Origin: LMUY01 sp964244585
GTDB taxonomy: Bacteria > Pseudomonadota > Alphaproteobacteria > Acetobacterales > Acetobacteraceae
Direction of reading: 5' to 3'
Assembly (NCBI GenBank): GCA_964244585.1
Contig: CAXTJM010000005.1
Span: 150,306 to 214,305, forward strand
Length of the DNA: 64,000 bases
Under the pieces are notes generated by a model. That model was given only the letters and a program-made list of their open reading frames with translations, was not told the origin of the DNA and did not search any database. A program made the translations under genes and the position numbers. The number at the start of each line of letters is the position of its first letter. The first letter of the stretch is position 1. Positions 17,939-25,513 of the stretch are shown here, in pieces.

Positions 17939-19066
17939 TCAGCGCAGGATGATCGCGACGCGGCGGTTCTGCGGCTCCCGCACGCCCGGCGCGGTCGGGA
18001 CCAGCGGACGCGTGTCACCGAAGGCCTGGATGTCGATGGCGGCGCGGGGCACGCCGTCACGCACCAGCTCGGCGGCAACGGTCTGCGCACGACGCAGCGA
18101 CAGGCGCTGGTTGTAGGCCGGCGTGCCGGAGCGGTCGGCGTTGCCCTGCACTTCGATCCGCGTGTACTGCACGCGGGTGCTGGCCTGGGCCGCCTCGGAG
18201 ACGATCTGCCGGGCGCGGTCGGTCAGGTCGGCACGATCCCAATCGAAGAACACCAGGTAGGTGCGGGCCGGCTGCTGTGCCGGCACCGGAGCCGGCGCAA
18301 CGACCGGGGCAGGGGTCGGCGTGTTGAAGGCGTAGCGAACGCCCAGCAGGAAGCTGTGGTTGAAGTCGTCGGTGGCGAACTTCTGCTTCGTGCCGATCGC
18401 AACGCGCGGGGCGAAGTATTGGTCCTTGTAGGACCGCCCGCCGATCTCGCTCAGGAAGCGGTATTCCGCCGTGAACGCCAGGCCCGGCACGTAGTCGTAA
18501 ACCGGGAAGGAGAAGCCGACGATGCCCTGCACGCCCAGATTGTCGTTCTGGCCCGTGCTGCGCAGGTATTGCGTCACGACGCCGTTGGTCGCCTCGGCGA
18601 TGTGGCCGTTGTTGAACTGGTTGTGGACGTAGCCCACGCCGGCGCCGACATACGGGAAGATCGGTGAGTTGAACCCGAACGAGTTGAGCGGGATGTCATA
18701 CAAGGCGTTCGCGAACACGCCTTCCTTGTATTCGTCGCCGCCGGCCGACGTCTGACGGCCGCCACCCGCGCCGCCATTGGCCAGCCGGTTGATCTTGTTG
18801 TCGTAGAACGCGCCCTGCAACTCGAAGCGCAGGCCGTTGCCGAGGCCGTAGCCGACGCTGCCGACCACGACGGGACCGGCGTTGAACTTGTAGTCGCTGC
18901 CATGGCCCAGATTGGCCGGCCCATTCGAGATGCGCTTGACGGTCTCGTTCTGCAGGATGTTCCCACCGGCGCCAGCGCCGATATAGAGCCCATCGACGGG
19001 CTGGGCGTGTACCGCGACCGGCAAGGCCAAAACGGTGGCTGCCAGAAGCGCATTGCGGAGCTTCAT
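17939..19066 (-). CDS. OmpA-family outer membrane protein (paralogue 2)
   Basis: 375 aa; ATG 19066 with GAGGAGAG six bases upstream. Layout as in its neighbour: signal peptide (to VHAQ), barrel domain opening QPVDGLYIGAGAGGNILQNE, linker, then an OmpA C-terminal domain nearly identical to paralogue 1. The barrel halves differ much more than the peptidoglycan-binding domains, which suggests selection or gene conversion acting on the latter. It has its own long upstream region (about 200 bp), consistent with an independent, probably strong promoter. Confidence 0.92.
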   Translation of the reverse strand: MKLRNALLAATVLALPVAVHAQPVDGLYIGAGAGGNILQNETVKRISNGPANLGHGSDYKFNAGPVVVGSVGYGLGNGLRFELQGAFYDNKINRLANGGAGGGRQTSAGGDEYKEGVFANALYDIPLNSFGFNSPIFPYVGAGVGYVHNQFNNGHIAEATNGVVTQYLRSTGQNDNLGVQGIVGFSFPVYDYVPGLAFTAEYRFLSEIGGRSYKDQYFAPRVAIGTKQKFATDDFNHSFLLGVRYAFNTPTPAPVVAPAPVPAQQPARTYLVFFDWDRADLTDRARQIVSEAAQASTRVQYTRIEVQGNADRSGTPAYNQRLSLRRAQTVAAELVRDGVPRAAIDIQAFGDTRPLVPTAPGVREPQNRRVAIILR

Positions 19067-19210
19067 TCTTTCTCTCCTCATAACAAATCTGCGCTCGACA
19101 CGCAGCCAGGCTGCCTGATGGGTCGGGACTCGTCCCCTGGGCTCTCGGTAAACGCACAATACCACTGGATCGCGGCAGCGGGAGGGGGAGTGTGGCTGTT
19201 TCCCCGCCCA

Positions 19211-19228
19211 TGTGGCTTTCACGCCACA
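19211..19228. repeat. Short hairpin in the 19067-19273 gap
   Basis: TGTGGC-N6-GCCACA, perfect six-base arms, between the DUF1491 stop and the OmpA-like start. It has no T-run, so it could be a weak terminator for DUF1491 or a regulatory site. I see nothing else distinctive in this gap. Confidence 0.35.
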
Positions 19229-19273
19229 GAGACCGACGCAATCAAGCAACAGTGATCGCTGCCCACGCAACCG

Positions 19274-19612
19274 TTACTGAATGATCTTCCCACTGAAGGG
19301 CGGGAGGTAGTCCGGCGCCTCGAATTCTACGACCCAGAGGTCGGGGTCGAAGCGGACCTGGCGCGCCACGTAGCTATCCGCGGTCTCGTCATCCACCGGT
19401 TGCGCACCGGTGCCGCGCAGCCACGCAGCCTCTCCTTCGCCGGCCCGCACCTGCGAGAGGACGACGAGGCCCTGCCTGCCGCGCAGGACGACCAGGATGC
19501 CCCCCGCATCGGCGTCGCCGCTGCGGATCACCATGCCGGGCCGGGCGGCGGATTCGCCCAGGCGCAGGGCCATCTGCACCCAAAGCTTTGCCTTGACCCG
19601 CGGCTCCGACAT
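19274..19612 (-). CDS. DUF1491 family protein
   Basis: 112 aa. The N-terminus (EPRVKAKLWVQMALRL), the DADAGGILVVL segment and the C-terminal YVARQVRFDPDLWVVE match DUF1491, a small soluble family widespread in alphaproteobacteria with no known function. It follows the quinone oxidoreductase gene by 13 bp and may be co-transcribed with it. Confidence 0.85.
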   Translation of the reverse strand: MSEPRVKAKLWVQMALRLGESAARPGMVIRSGDADAGGILVVLRGRQGLVVLSQVRAGEGEAAWLRGTGAQPVDDETADSYVARQVRFDPDLWVVEFEAPDYLPPFSGKIIQ

Positions 19613-19625
19613 CCCGCAGCCCCGC

Positions 19626-20597
19626 TCAAACCGTCAGGACGGTCGATCCCGTGGTGCGTCTCGCCTCCAGATCCACATGCGCCCGCGCCGCATCGCGAAG
19701 TGGATAGGTCTGGTTGACGACGATCTTCACCGCGCCGGACGCGACGACGGAGAAGAGGTCCGCCGCCGTGCTTTCCAGGTCGGCGCGCGACGCGACGAAG
19801 GCGCCCAGCGACGGCCGGGTCAGGAAATAGGACCCGCGGGCGAGGATGTTGGGGTCGATCGGCGCCACGGCGCCGGACGATTGGCCGAACAGCACCAGCG
19901 TGCCAAGCGGACGCAGGCAATCCAGCGACTTGAAGAAGGTGTCGCGGCCGACGCTGTCATAGACCACCGGCAAACCCGCGCCGCCCGTCAGGTCCTTCGC
20001 CACGGCGACGAAATCCTCCTCCCCGCTGACCACCGGGCGGCCACAGCCATGCGCCCGCGCCAGTTCGGCCTTCTCGCGGGAAGACACGGTGCCGATCACG
20101 GAGGCGCCCAGCGACGCCGCCCACTGGCACAGGATCAACCCGATGCCGCCGGCTGCCGCATGGATCAGGATCGTGTCGCCGGGCTGCACGCGATAGGTCC
20201 GTCGGATGAGGTACTGCACCGTCATGCCCTGCAGCATCATGGCCGCGGCGGTCCGGTCATCGATCCCGGCCGCCAGCTTGACCACGCGGTCGGCGGCGAT
20301 CACGCGGCGTTCCGAATACGCTCCGACCGAACCGGCATAGGCCACGCGGTCACCCACGCCGAGCAGCGTGACGCCCGGCCCGACTGCCTCGACCACGCCG
20401 GCGGCCTCGGACCCGGGGATGAACGGCATCGCCTGCGGATACAGCCCGGTGCGCTGGTAGACGTCGATGAAGTTCAGCCCGACCGCGGTATGACGCAGGA
20501 GGACCTGTCCGGGGCCCGGGTCGGGCAGGTCGTATTCCTCCCAGACCAGCTCTTCCGGCCCGCCATGGCGATGCTGCCGAATGCCGAACGTCTTCAT
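19626..20597 (-). CDS. NADPH:quinone reductase / zeta-crystallin-like oxidoreductase
   Basis: 323 aa zinc-free MDR-superfamily protein. LNFIDVYQRTGLYP, PGSEAAGVVEAVG and the nucleotide-binding HAAAGGIGLILCQWA are characteristic of QOR enzymes, which transfer electrons from NADPH to quinones. The end (VDLEARRTTGSTVLTV) is the family ending. It is upstream of DUF1491 and downstream of the carotenoid oxygenase on the same strand. Confidence 0.9.
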   Translation of the reverse strand: MKTFGIRQHRHGGPEELVWEEYDLPDPGPGQVLLRHTAVGLNFIDVYQRTGLYPQAMPFIPGSEAAGVVEAVGPGVTLLGVGDRVAYAGSVGAYSERRVIAADRVVKLAAGIDDRTAAAMMLQGMTVQYLIRRTYRVQPGDTILIHAAAGGIGLILCQWAASLGASVIGTVSSREKAELARAHGCGRPVVSGEEDFVAVAKDLTGGAGLPVVYDSVGRDTFFKSLDCLRPLGTLVLFGQSSGAVAPIDPNILARGSYFLTRPSLGAFVASRADLESTAADLFSVVASGAVKIVVNQTYPLRDAARAHVDLEARRTTGSTVLTV

Positions 20598-20674
20598 TGG
20601 GTGTCCTCCCGGCTTTTACCGGCCGTGAGGGTGGGCGGCGGGGCCGGCCAGGTCAACGGCGGACCGCGCAGCGG

Positions 20675-22105
20675 TCACGCGCCTGCAAACCAGTTGCCGT
20701 GGAAGCCCGGCGGGATGCGGTGCGGCAGCCGGACGGTGGCGATCGGGGCCGCTTCGAAGCATCCGGCATCGAGGATCACGAAATCGGTGGTCTCGTCCGC
20801 GGTGTTGATCACCAGGCCGAGCAGCCAGCCCTGGTCCTCCGCCGCATCAACGCCCGCCGGGACGAAGATGAACTCGCCGGGAACCCGGCCTTCGCCAAGA
20901 TCGTGCGTGAGGCGGCAGCCGGTCGCCAGGTCGTGCTTGTACAACCGCGTCGCACCCGCGAGCTGCGGGTTGCCGTCCGGCGGGACGGAGACCGTGTAGA
21001 CGAATCGATAGTCCTGGCCGAAGCGGCGCTCGTCAATGCGGGGAAACTCCTGCGGCGTCGGATCGAGCACGCGCCGGCCGATGCGCCGCGTCGCGGGATC
21101 GACCACCCAGTGCTCGAACCGGCCCAACGCGTCGAGCCCGCTCGCATCCGAGTCGAACATCGTGGCATAGGCGATCACGTCCAGGACGACCCGGCCATCC
21201 GCGTCGTCGTAGGCGTTCGCCACGTGGAAGACGAAGCACGGCTCGACGTCGCACCAGATGATATCGGCGGCGCTGCCGTGTCGCGGCAGCAGGCCCACCC
21301 GGGCACGATGCGCCCGGTTCCAGCGGAACGGGAACACGTGGCCGCGCAGCACGGCCCGCATGGAGAAGGTGACGGGAAGGTCGAGAATGATGGCGAACCG
21401 CGCCGTGAAGGCACTGTCGTGGATGCAGGGGCCATGCTGCACGGCGACCGGCACGTCGCGGACCACCTGGCCGGTTGCCGAGACGACCACATGGCGCACC
21501 GCGTCCCACACGCGGCCGTCATAGGCGATGGCGTGGTACTCCCCGGTCACCGGATCACGGTGCGGATGCCCGGTGAAGGAGCCGCCGAGCGTCCCGTCGA
21601 ACGGATTGTAGCACTGCTCCTCCAAGGTGGCGGACAGCTCGACAGGGAAACTGCCCGCCTCCACGACGGCGAAGACCCGGCCGCCGATGTCGACCACGTT
21701 GGTGTTGACGGTGTCGTTGCGGCCCCGCCGCGGACCGGGCGCCGCGGCCCGGCCCAGCGCCGCGGCTGCCAGGCGGGACCGTATCCAGCGGTTGCGGTAC
21801 CACAGGACCCGCCCGTCCCGGATGGCGATGCCGTGCACCATTCCGTCGCCGAGGAACCAGTGATGCCCCGCGGCATCGGGATTGACCGGGTTCGCGCCCA
21901 TCTTGAGGTAGCGGCCGTTCAACCCTGCCGGGATCGACCCGGTGACGGGGAGGTGCTCAAGCGTCAACTCGGATTGCATCGGCCTGTGGATGCCGACCAC
22001 GTAAGGGGTCCCGGTCCGCGGCAGCCACTTGCGGTTGCACGCCGCGATCAGCTCGACGGCCGCCTCGACGGCAGTGCGGATGGCCGTTCGAAGCTGGGTC
22101 GGCAT
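20675..22105 (-). CDS. Carotenoid cleavage oxygenase family protein
   Basis: 476 aa from ATG 22105; an ATG 24 codons upstream would add a very basic stretch and is less likely. The four iron-ligand histidines of the family are recognisable in FTGHPHRD, CIHDSAF, FVFHVANAYDD and C-terminal GFHGNWF. The expected fold is a seven-bladed propeller with Fe(II), cleaving carotenoids, stilbenes or lignin-type phenylpropanoids. The start lies about 100 bp from the IS insertion, so its promoter may have been affected by the IS. Confidence 0.88.
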   Translation of the reverse strand: MPTQLRTAIRTAVEAAVELIAACNRKWLPRTGTPYVVGIHRPMQSELTLEHLPVTGSIPAGLNGRYLKMGANPVNPDAAGHHWFLGDGMVHGIAIRDGRVLWYRNRWIRSRLAAAALGRAAAPGPRRGRNDTVNTNVVDIGGRVFAVVEAGSFPVELSATLEEQCYNPFDGTLGGSFTGHPHRDPVTGEYHAIAYDGRVWDAVRHVVVSATGQVVRDVPVAVQHGPCIHDSAFTARFAIILDLPVTFSMRAVLRGHVFPFRWNRAHRARVGLLPRHGSAADIIWCDVEPCFVFHVANAYDDADGRVVLDVIAYATMFDSDASGLDALGRFEHWVVDPATRRIGRRVLDPTPQEFPRIDERRFGQDYRFVYTVSVPPDGNPQLAGATRLYKHDLATGCRLTHDLGEGRVPGEFIFVPAGVDAAEDQGWLLGLVINTADETTDFVILDAGCFEAAPIATVRLPHRIPPGFHGNWFAGA

Positions 22106-22206
22106 GGGTCGCGGTCTCCGGCGGGGGCGCTTCGCCCTGGGCTGGGAGGCTACCACCATGCCGGCGGGGTGTCGCACCCGCGCGTGCAGCGCGGCGCCAG
22201 GTGGCG

Positions 22207-22214
22207 TAAAATTG
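22207..22214. repeat. Target-site duplication, left copy
   Basis: TAAAATTG directly abuts the left inverted repeat of the insertion sequence; the identical 8-mer follows the right end at 25430. Eight bases is the duplication length expected for IS1595-family elements. Confidence 0.93.
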
Positions 22215-22238
22215 GGGGATTATGTAGTTGACGAACAC
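22215..22238 (+). repeat. Left terminal inverted repeat of the IS
   Basis: 24 bp beginning GGGGATTATGTAGTTGAC; differs from the reverse complement of the right end at positions 3 and 19. Confidence 0.92.
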
Positions 22239-22247
22239 TGCGTCGAT

Positions 22248-22661
22248 TTAGGAATACAATCTTTTAGCCGGGGGTCGCAATGTACCAGCGGCTGCGCGCG
22301 ATCCGGCGGCGTCCAAAGCAGCCAATTCCGGCGGAAATATTGAAAACCAATTGAACCTGAAAACGTGTTGCAGCGCAGCCGGATAATCTTCGCCATCGAC
22401 GACCCCAAAGCCGTCACCGGGCAGGCCCGTGATATCGTTCACTACAAGAGCAGTCAGTGGCGGCAAGCCCTGCTCGTAACACCAGCCCAATATGCACCCG
22501 AGCGGACATGCAAGGATTCCTCCATTGCCGAACTGCATGTGGTTTTGAGAGATGATGCCGTAAGTTATAGTTTGACGGTTCCACGCCGAACTTATTAGGA
22601 CAAGGTATGCCTGAAGCGCTCTTGTTGAGCTGCTGCTGCGTTCGGCAATGAACTCGGGCAC
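22248..22661 (-). CDS. IS passenger protein 3 (137 aa, unknown function)
   Basis: The GTG start at 22661 shares a base with the preceding TAG stop, and GAGGAG lies just upstream, so translation is probably coupled to the 53-aa gene. The protein has a conserved-looking core: SAWNRQTITYG, a GGILACPLGCILGWCYEQ segment, then LPPLTALVVNDITGLPGDGF, followed by an FNWFSIFPPE ending. This spacing of invariant-looking aromatic, Pro and Gly residues suggests a real folded family, which I associate from memory with IS1595-type cargo. No enzymatic motif is recognised. Confidence 0.72.
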   Translation of the reverse strand: MPEFIAERSSSSTRALQAYLVLISSAWNRQTITYGIISQNHMQFGNGGILACPLGCILGWCYEQGLPPLTALVVNDITGLPGDGFGVVDGEDYPAALQHVFRFNWFSIFPPELAALDAAGSRAAAGTLRPPAKRLYS

Positions 22662-22822
22662 TATTTCTCCTCCAATTTCTCTTGCGGCACGTCCTTCACC
22701 TTCTGCCGGGCGATCGCGCCCAGCTTGGCCTTGAACGTGGCTTCGTCCTCATCGGCGCCTAGCTCGCGGGCGGCTTCGATGAAGCGGTCACGCTGGTTTC
22801 CAACCTTGGCTTTATCGGTCAT
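22661..22822 (-). CDS. IS passenger protein 2 (53 aa, charged)
   Basis: The ATG at 22822 lies inside the last codons of the AlbA_2/GHKL gene (overlap of 11 nt), with GAAGAAG acting as ribosome site. The peptide is highly charged: NQRDRFIEAARELGADEDEATFKAKLGAIARQK then a Lys/Glu tail. It is predicted mostly helical, with no signal peptide. Its position between two longer passenger genes and tight overlaps on both sides argue that it is translated. It could be an antitoxin-like or adaptor protein; function unknown. Confidence 0.65.
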   Translation of the reverse strand: MTDKAKVGNQRDRFIEAARELGADEDEATFKAKLGAIARQKVKDVPQEKLEEK

Positions 22823-24380
22823 CTTCTTCTTCTTTGATCTGGTAGTGAGCCTTTGGATCGCGTTCGTATTCGCCGGGCACAAACGTCAGAAGGCCAGTGC
22901 GAACAAGCCTACTGAGGTCTTTTTTGCTTGTATGCCAAGTTCTGCCAGTTAGACGAGAGGCCTCAGAAACCTGCACAACTTTGTTCCTAAAGGCAAAAGC
23001 CACGATTTTAACTTCGTGCTCTTGCAGCTTTTTCCAAACATCAACACCCACAAACGATGCAACGTCTCGATCGGTCGCCCGCTTGCGGGTTTGGTGGTCA
23101 TTCCACAGTGTCACTCTAACAACGACACCGTGGAGCGACTCTTGTCTGAACACTGGCTCCGGTAATCCCCATTCCATCATTGATGCCCGGATACGCTTAG
23201 CGCCCTCTCTGGCCATCTGGACGTAGCCCAAATAGCGTAAAGCATCCATCATGTGCAGGTTGCGCGCAGCTCGAGCATGATAGATTGTGCGCTCAGTAAC
23301 AGGCGGAACAAATCCGCCAGGGCTTTCAATCTCGGCTCTATCGGGAAAGAACTTAATAGTTATCTCACTTCCGCTAAAGCTGTACGATCTGTGAACCAAT
23401 GCATTCACGAGAGCCTCAAACCATGCCCACTTTGGATATTCAGGCGTGGTGACGAATCGCCCTGTCTTGTCTAACCACGTTACTGGATAAATAGTCTCAG
23501 TAATAAAAAGGTCGGCTTCCTTGAGTATTTTGACAATGTTTCCCTCAAGATATTTGTCCCGAATTGGATTATACTCTTCTTCTCCTCCGCCGATACCTTC
23601 GTTTATCCCGGCGAAACGCTGCACTCTGACTCTGCACCCGGCGATGTCTCGGCGGGGGTCGCGTCCGGCAAGTAGAACCAAGTTGTTGAAGGGCACGAAC
23701 CTTCCGCGATAGCGACCGCCAAGATGGCGATCTTCAAGCACATCCTCATTGGTCCATTCAAACCGGCTTTCTCTCGATCTAAATGCATCGCAGAAATCTT
23801 GTACGATCTGCATGTCAAAGTCGCCTGGATAGTCGTGGTGAGCTATATCCAATTCGAACGAGCGCTCTTGCCGCGTGGACCGGAAATCACGTTTTTCTTC
23901 ATCGCTCATCTTATGCCGGCGGTCAGCATACCGAATGTAAGCGTCGCCCTTGTTCGTCTCAACAAGTTTTCCGACGTAAGGAATATAGACGGCTACGCAG
24001 AAGTCCGTTTTATTGTCCACAATAACGGGAAACCGTCTATACTCAGGTTTGGACTGCGGACAAAGCCCAACGTGGCAACTCTCAACCCGGTTTAGGACTC
24101 CAGGGCTTAGACGAGCACAGCCCTCGGCGACTCCCTCACTGCTGGCGCCAAATACTATGACGCCGCCGTCAACAGTATTCGAAAATGTGCTCAGATAGGT
24201 AGCAAAGTCCTCGAAGTCTATCTTCCGACTTCCTTTATAGTCAATGCGTCGCCCCTCAGCGAAATACGCCATCAAACGTTGATTAAGTCGCACCCAAATC
24301 TCTCTTGGCGTCCATAGTGCCAAGTTGTCGCTTGGAGCGATCATGTCGTCAAAGAGAAGTTCAGTCTGCCGGAAATCCAC
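22812..24380 (-). CDS. IS passenger protein 1: AlbA_2 (Schlafen-like) plus GHKL-type ATPase domain
   Basis: 522 aa from GTG 24380; an ATG at codon 13 is an alternative start. About residues 40-155 look like the AlbA_2 domain (RIDYKGSRK, LSTFSNTVDGGVIVFGAS, then DAYIRYADRR). About residues 320-360 look like a GHKL ATPase (EALVNALVHRSYSFSGSEI with Glu322/Asn327, then DRAEIESPGGF). The C-terminal 90 residues are basic and winged-helix-like. Proteins of this layout are often annotated as RecG-like or transcriptional regulators and occur in defence and mobile loci. Domain calls are by eye; base composition is unlike the host. Confidence 0.75.
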   Translation of the reverse strand: MDFRQTELLFDDMIAPSDNLALWTPREIWVRLNQRLMAYFAEGRRIDYKGSRKIDFEDFATYLSTFSNTVDGGVIVFGASSEGVAEGCARLSPGVLNRVESCHVGLCPQSKPEYRRFPVIVDNKTDFCVAVYIPYVGKLVETNKGDAYIRYADRRHKMSDEEKRDFRSTRQERSFELDIAHHDYPGDFDMQIVQDFCDAFRSRESRFEWTNEDVLEDRHLGGRYRGRFVPFNNLVLLAGRDPRRDIAGCRVRVQRFAGINEGIGGGEEEYNPIRDKYLEGNIVKILKEADLFITETIYPVTWLDKTGRFVTTPEYPKWAWFEALVNALVHRSYSFSGSEITIKFFPDRAEIESPGGFVPPVTERTIYHARAARNLHMMDALRYLGYVQMAREGAKRIRASMMEWGLPEPVFRQESLHGVVVRVTLWNDHQTRKRATDRDVASFVGVDVWKKLQEHEVKIVAFAFRNKVVQVSEASRLTGRTWHTSKKDLSRLVRTGLLTFVPGEYERDPKAHYQIKEEEDDR

Positions 24381-24403
24381 GTGGGCCCCGCCGAATGAGG
24401 GGG

Positions 24404-24454
24404 TGCCGAGCTAAGCTCGACACCCGTATTTGGTATGTCGAGCCTAGCTCGACA
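24404..24454. promoter_or_regulatory. Tandem palindromes upstream of the IS passenger operon
   Basis: Two related palindromes sit between the transposase reading frame and the passenger operon: TGCCGAGCTAAGCTCGACA (24404-24422) and TGTCGAGCCTAGCTCGACA (24436-24454, perfect 8-base arms). Their centres are 32 bp apart, about three helical turns. The arrangement resembles a pair of operator sites for a dimeric regulator; hairpin formation as a terminator after the transposase is the alternative. No T-run follows. Confidence 0.5.
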
Positions 24455-24456
24455 CG

Positions 24457-25367
24457 CTAGATGCGGTAAGGCTGTCGGTAGGTTAGTCGCTTGCCGACTG
24501 CGCCACGCAGCGCCGTTAGCGTACGCGCCTGATCGTTCACGCCCAGCTTGACCCGGTTGCTGTAGCGGAAGTCGAACTCGGCCAGGTAAAACGATGCAGG
24601 TGCTTAGACGCGCAGTGCTGATACACGCCCTTCATGCCCCGCTTGAACACGCTGTAGAAGCCCTCCACCGTGTTCGTGTGGACGTCGCCACGCACATACT
24701 CGCCCTGGCCATGGCGGGTAAAACCATGGCTGGCGAACAGCTTGGACAGGTGGGCGTATTGGCCCGCTTCGTCCGTCATAACCGCCGTGCCCGGCAGGAC
24801 ATTCGCCTTGATGATCGGCAGCAGGTCAGATGCCTTAGTGCCATCCACATGGAATGAACGAGCGGAGCCACCGCGCTCTACCAACGTCAGAACCGCGTTC
24901 TTGTGGGCGTACCCGCGCGCACCTTCCGGCTTCGCATGCTTCGTGCCGATGTAGGTCTCATCGATTTCGACCGTGGAGCCCTCACCACCCATCGGCGGCA
25001 GGCTGCCGGTCGCCATCGCCTCGCGCAGCCGGTGCGTCATAAACCAAGCAGTCTTATACTGGACGCCCAGGATACGCATGAGTTGGTGGCTGCTGATCCC
25101 CTTCTTGCTGCTGCACAGCAGATAGGCCGCTTGCAGCCACAGGTTCAGCTTAACGTGGCTGGACTCGAAAACCGTGCCCACGGTGACGGTGAACTGACGC
25201 TTGCACGGGCCGCAGCGACGCAGGCCAGCCCGGCCGCCCTTAACCGCCGTGATCCGGTCCAAACCGCCGCAGCGCGGGCACACCGGACCATGCGGCCACA
25301 GCGCGTCCTCAAGAAACGCGAAGGCGGCGGCTTCGTCGTGAAAGTGCGGGGCGGACAGGTGGGACAT
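24457..25367 (-). pseudogene. IS1595-family transposase, frameshifted near the C-terminus
   Basis: An open frame of 276 codons starts at ATG 25367 (GGAG upstream region) and stops at 24537. The N-terminal zinc ribbon has Cys30/Cys33 and Cys52/Cys55. Catalytic acidic residues fit Asp136 (EIDETYIG), Asp199 (MTDEAGQY) and Glu235 (TNTVEGFYSVFKRG). After HLHRF (residue 260) the frame turns to low-complexity sequence, but a neighbouring frame reads YLAEFDFRYSNRVKLGVNDQ and continues about 40 residues to a stop at 24457-24459. One base missing in the T-run at 24588-24591 explains this: a mutation, sequencing error or frameshifting site. Confidence 0.88.
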
Positions 25368-25405
25368 CGGCTCGGCTCCTCGACCGAAATCCTATCCTAG
25401 CCGTC

Positions 25406-25429
25406 GTGTTTGTCAACTACATAATCGCC
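25406..25429 (-). repeat. Right terminal inverted repeat of the IS
   Basis: The reverse complement begins GGCGATTATGTAGTTGAC and pairs with the left end over 24 bp with two mismatches. Confidence 0.92.
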
Positions 25430-25437
25430 TAAAATTG
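25430..25437. repeat. Target-site duplication, right copy
   Basis: TAAAATTG, identical to 22207-22214. The perfect match suggests a fairly recent insertion. It lies 76 bp before the first gene of the lar operon. Confidence 0.93.
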
Positions 25438-25513
25438 CGGCTCGCCTGCACCAAGCCGCGCGCCGCTGCGTTGAGGCGAGGCCAGGCCACGGCCACGAAC
25501 AGGAACCCGGTCC

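Larger units (their letters stand above)
22215..25429 (-). mobile_element. IS1595-family insertion sequence with three passenger genes
   Basis: 3,215 bp. The terminal inverted repeats match over 24 bp with two mismatches; both contain GATTATGTAGTTGAC. Left end is 22215-22238, right end 25406-25429. Perfect 8-bp direct repeats flank it. All four genes read leftward: the frameshifted transposase first, then a 522-aa AlbA_2/GHKL-type protein, a 53-aa protein and a 137-aa protein in overlapping order. The passenger section is visibly poorer in G+C than the host genes. Passenger-carrying IS1595 elements are known as a class; the role of this cargo is not. Confidence 0.93.

Noticed and set aside
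22365..24198. Rightward short frames inside the IS
   Set aside because: They are antisense to the passenger genes, lack ribosome sites and show no recognisable motifs.
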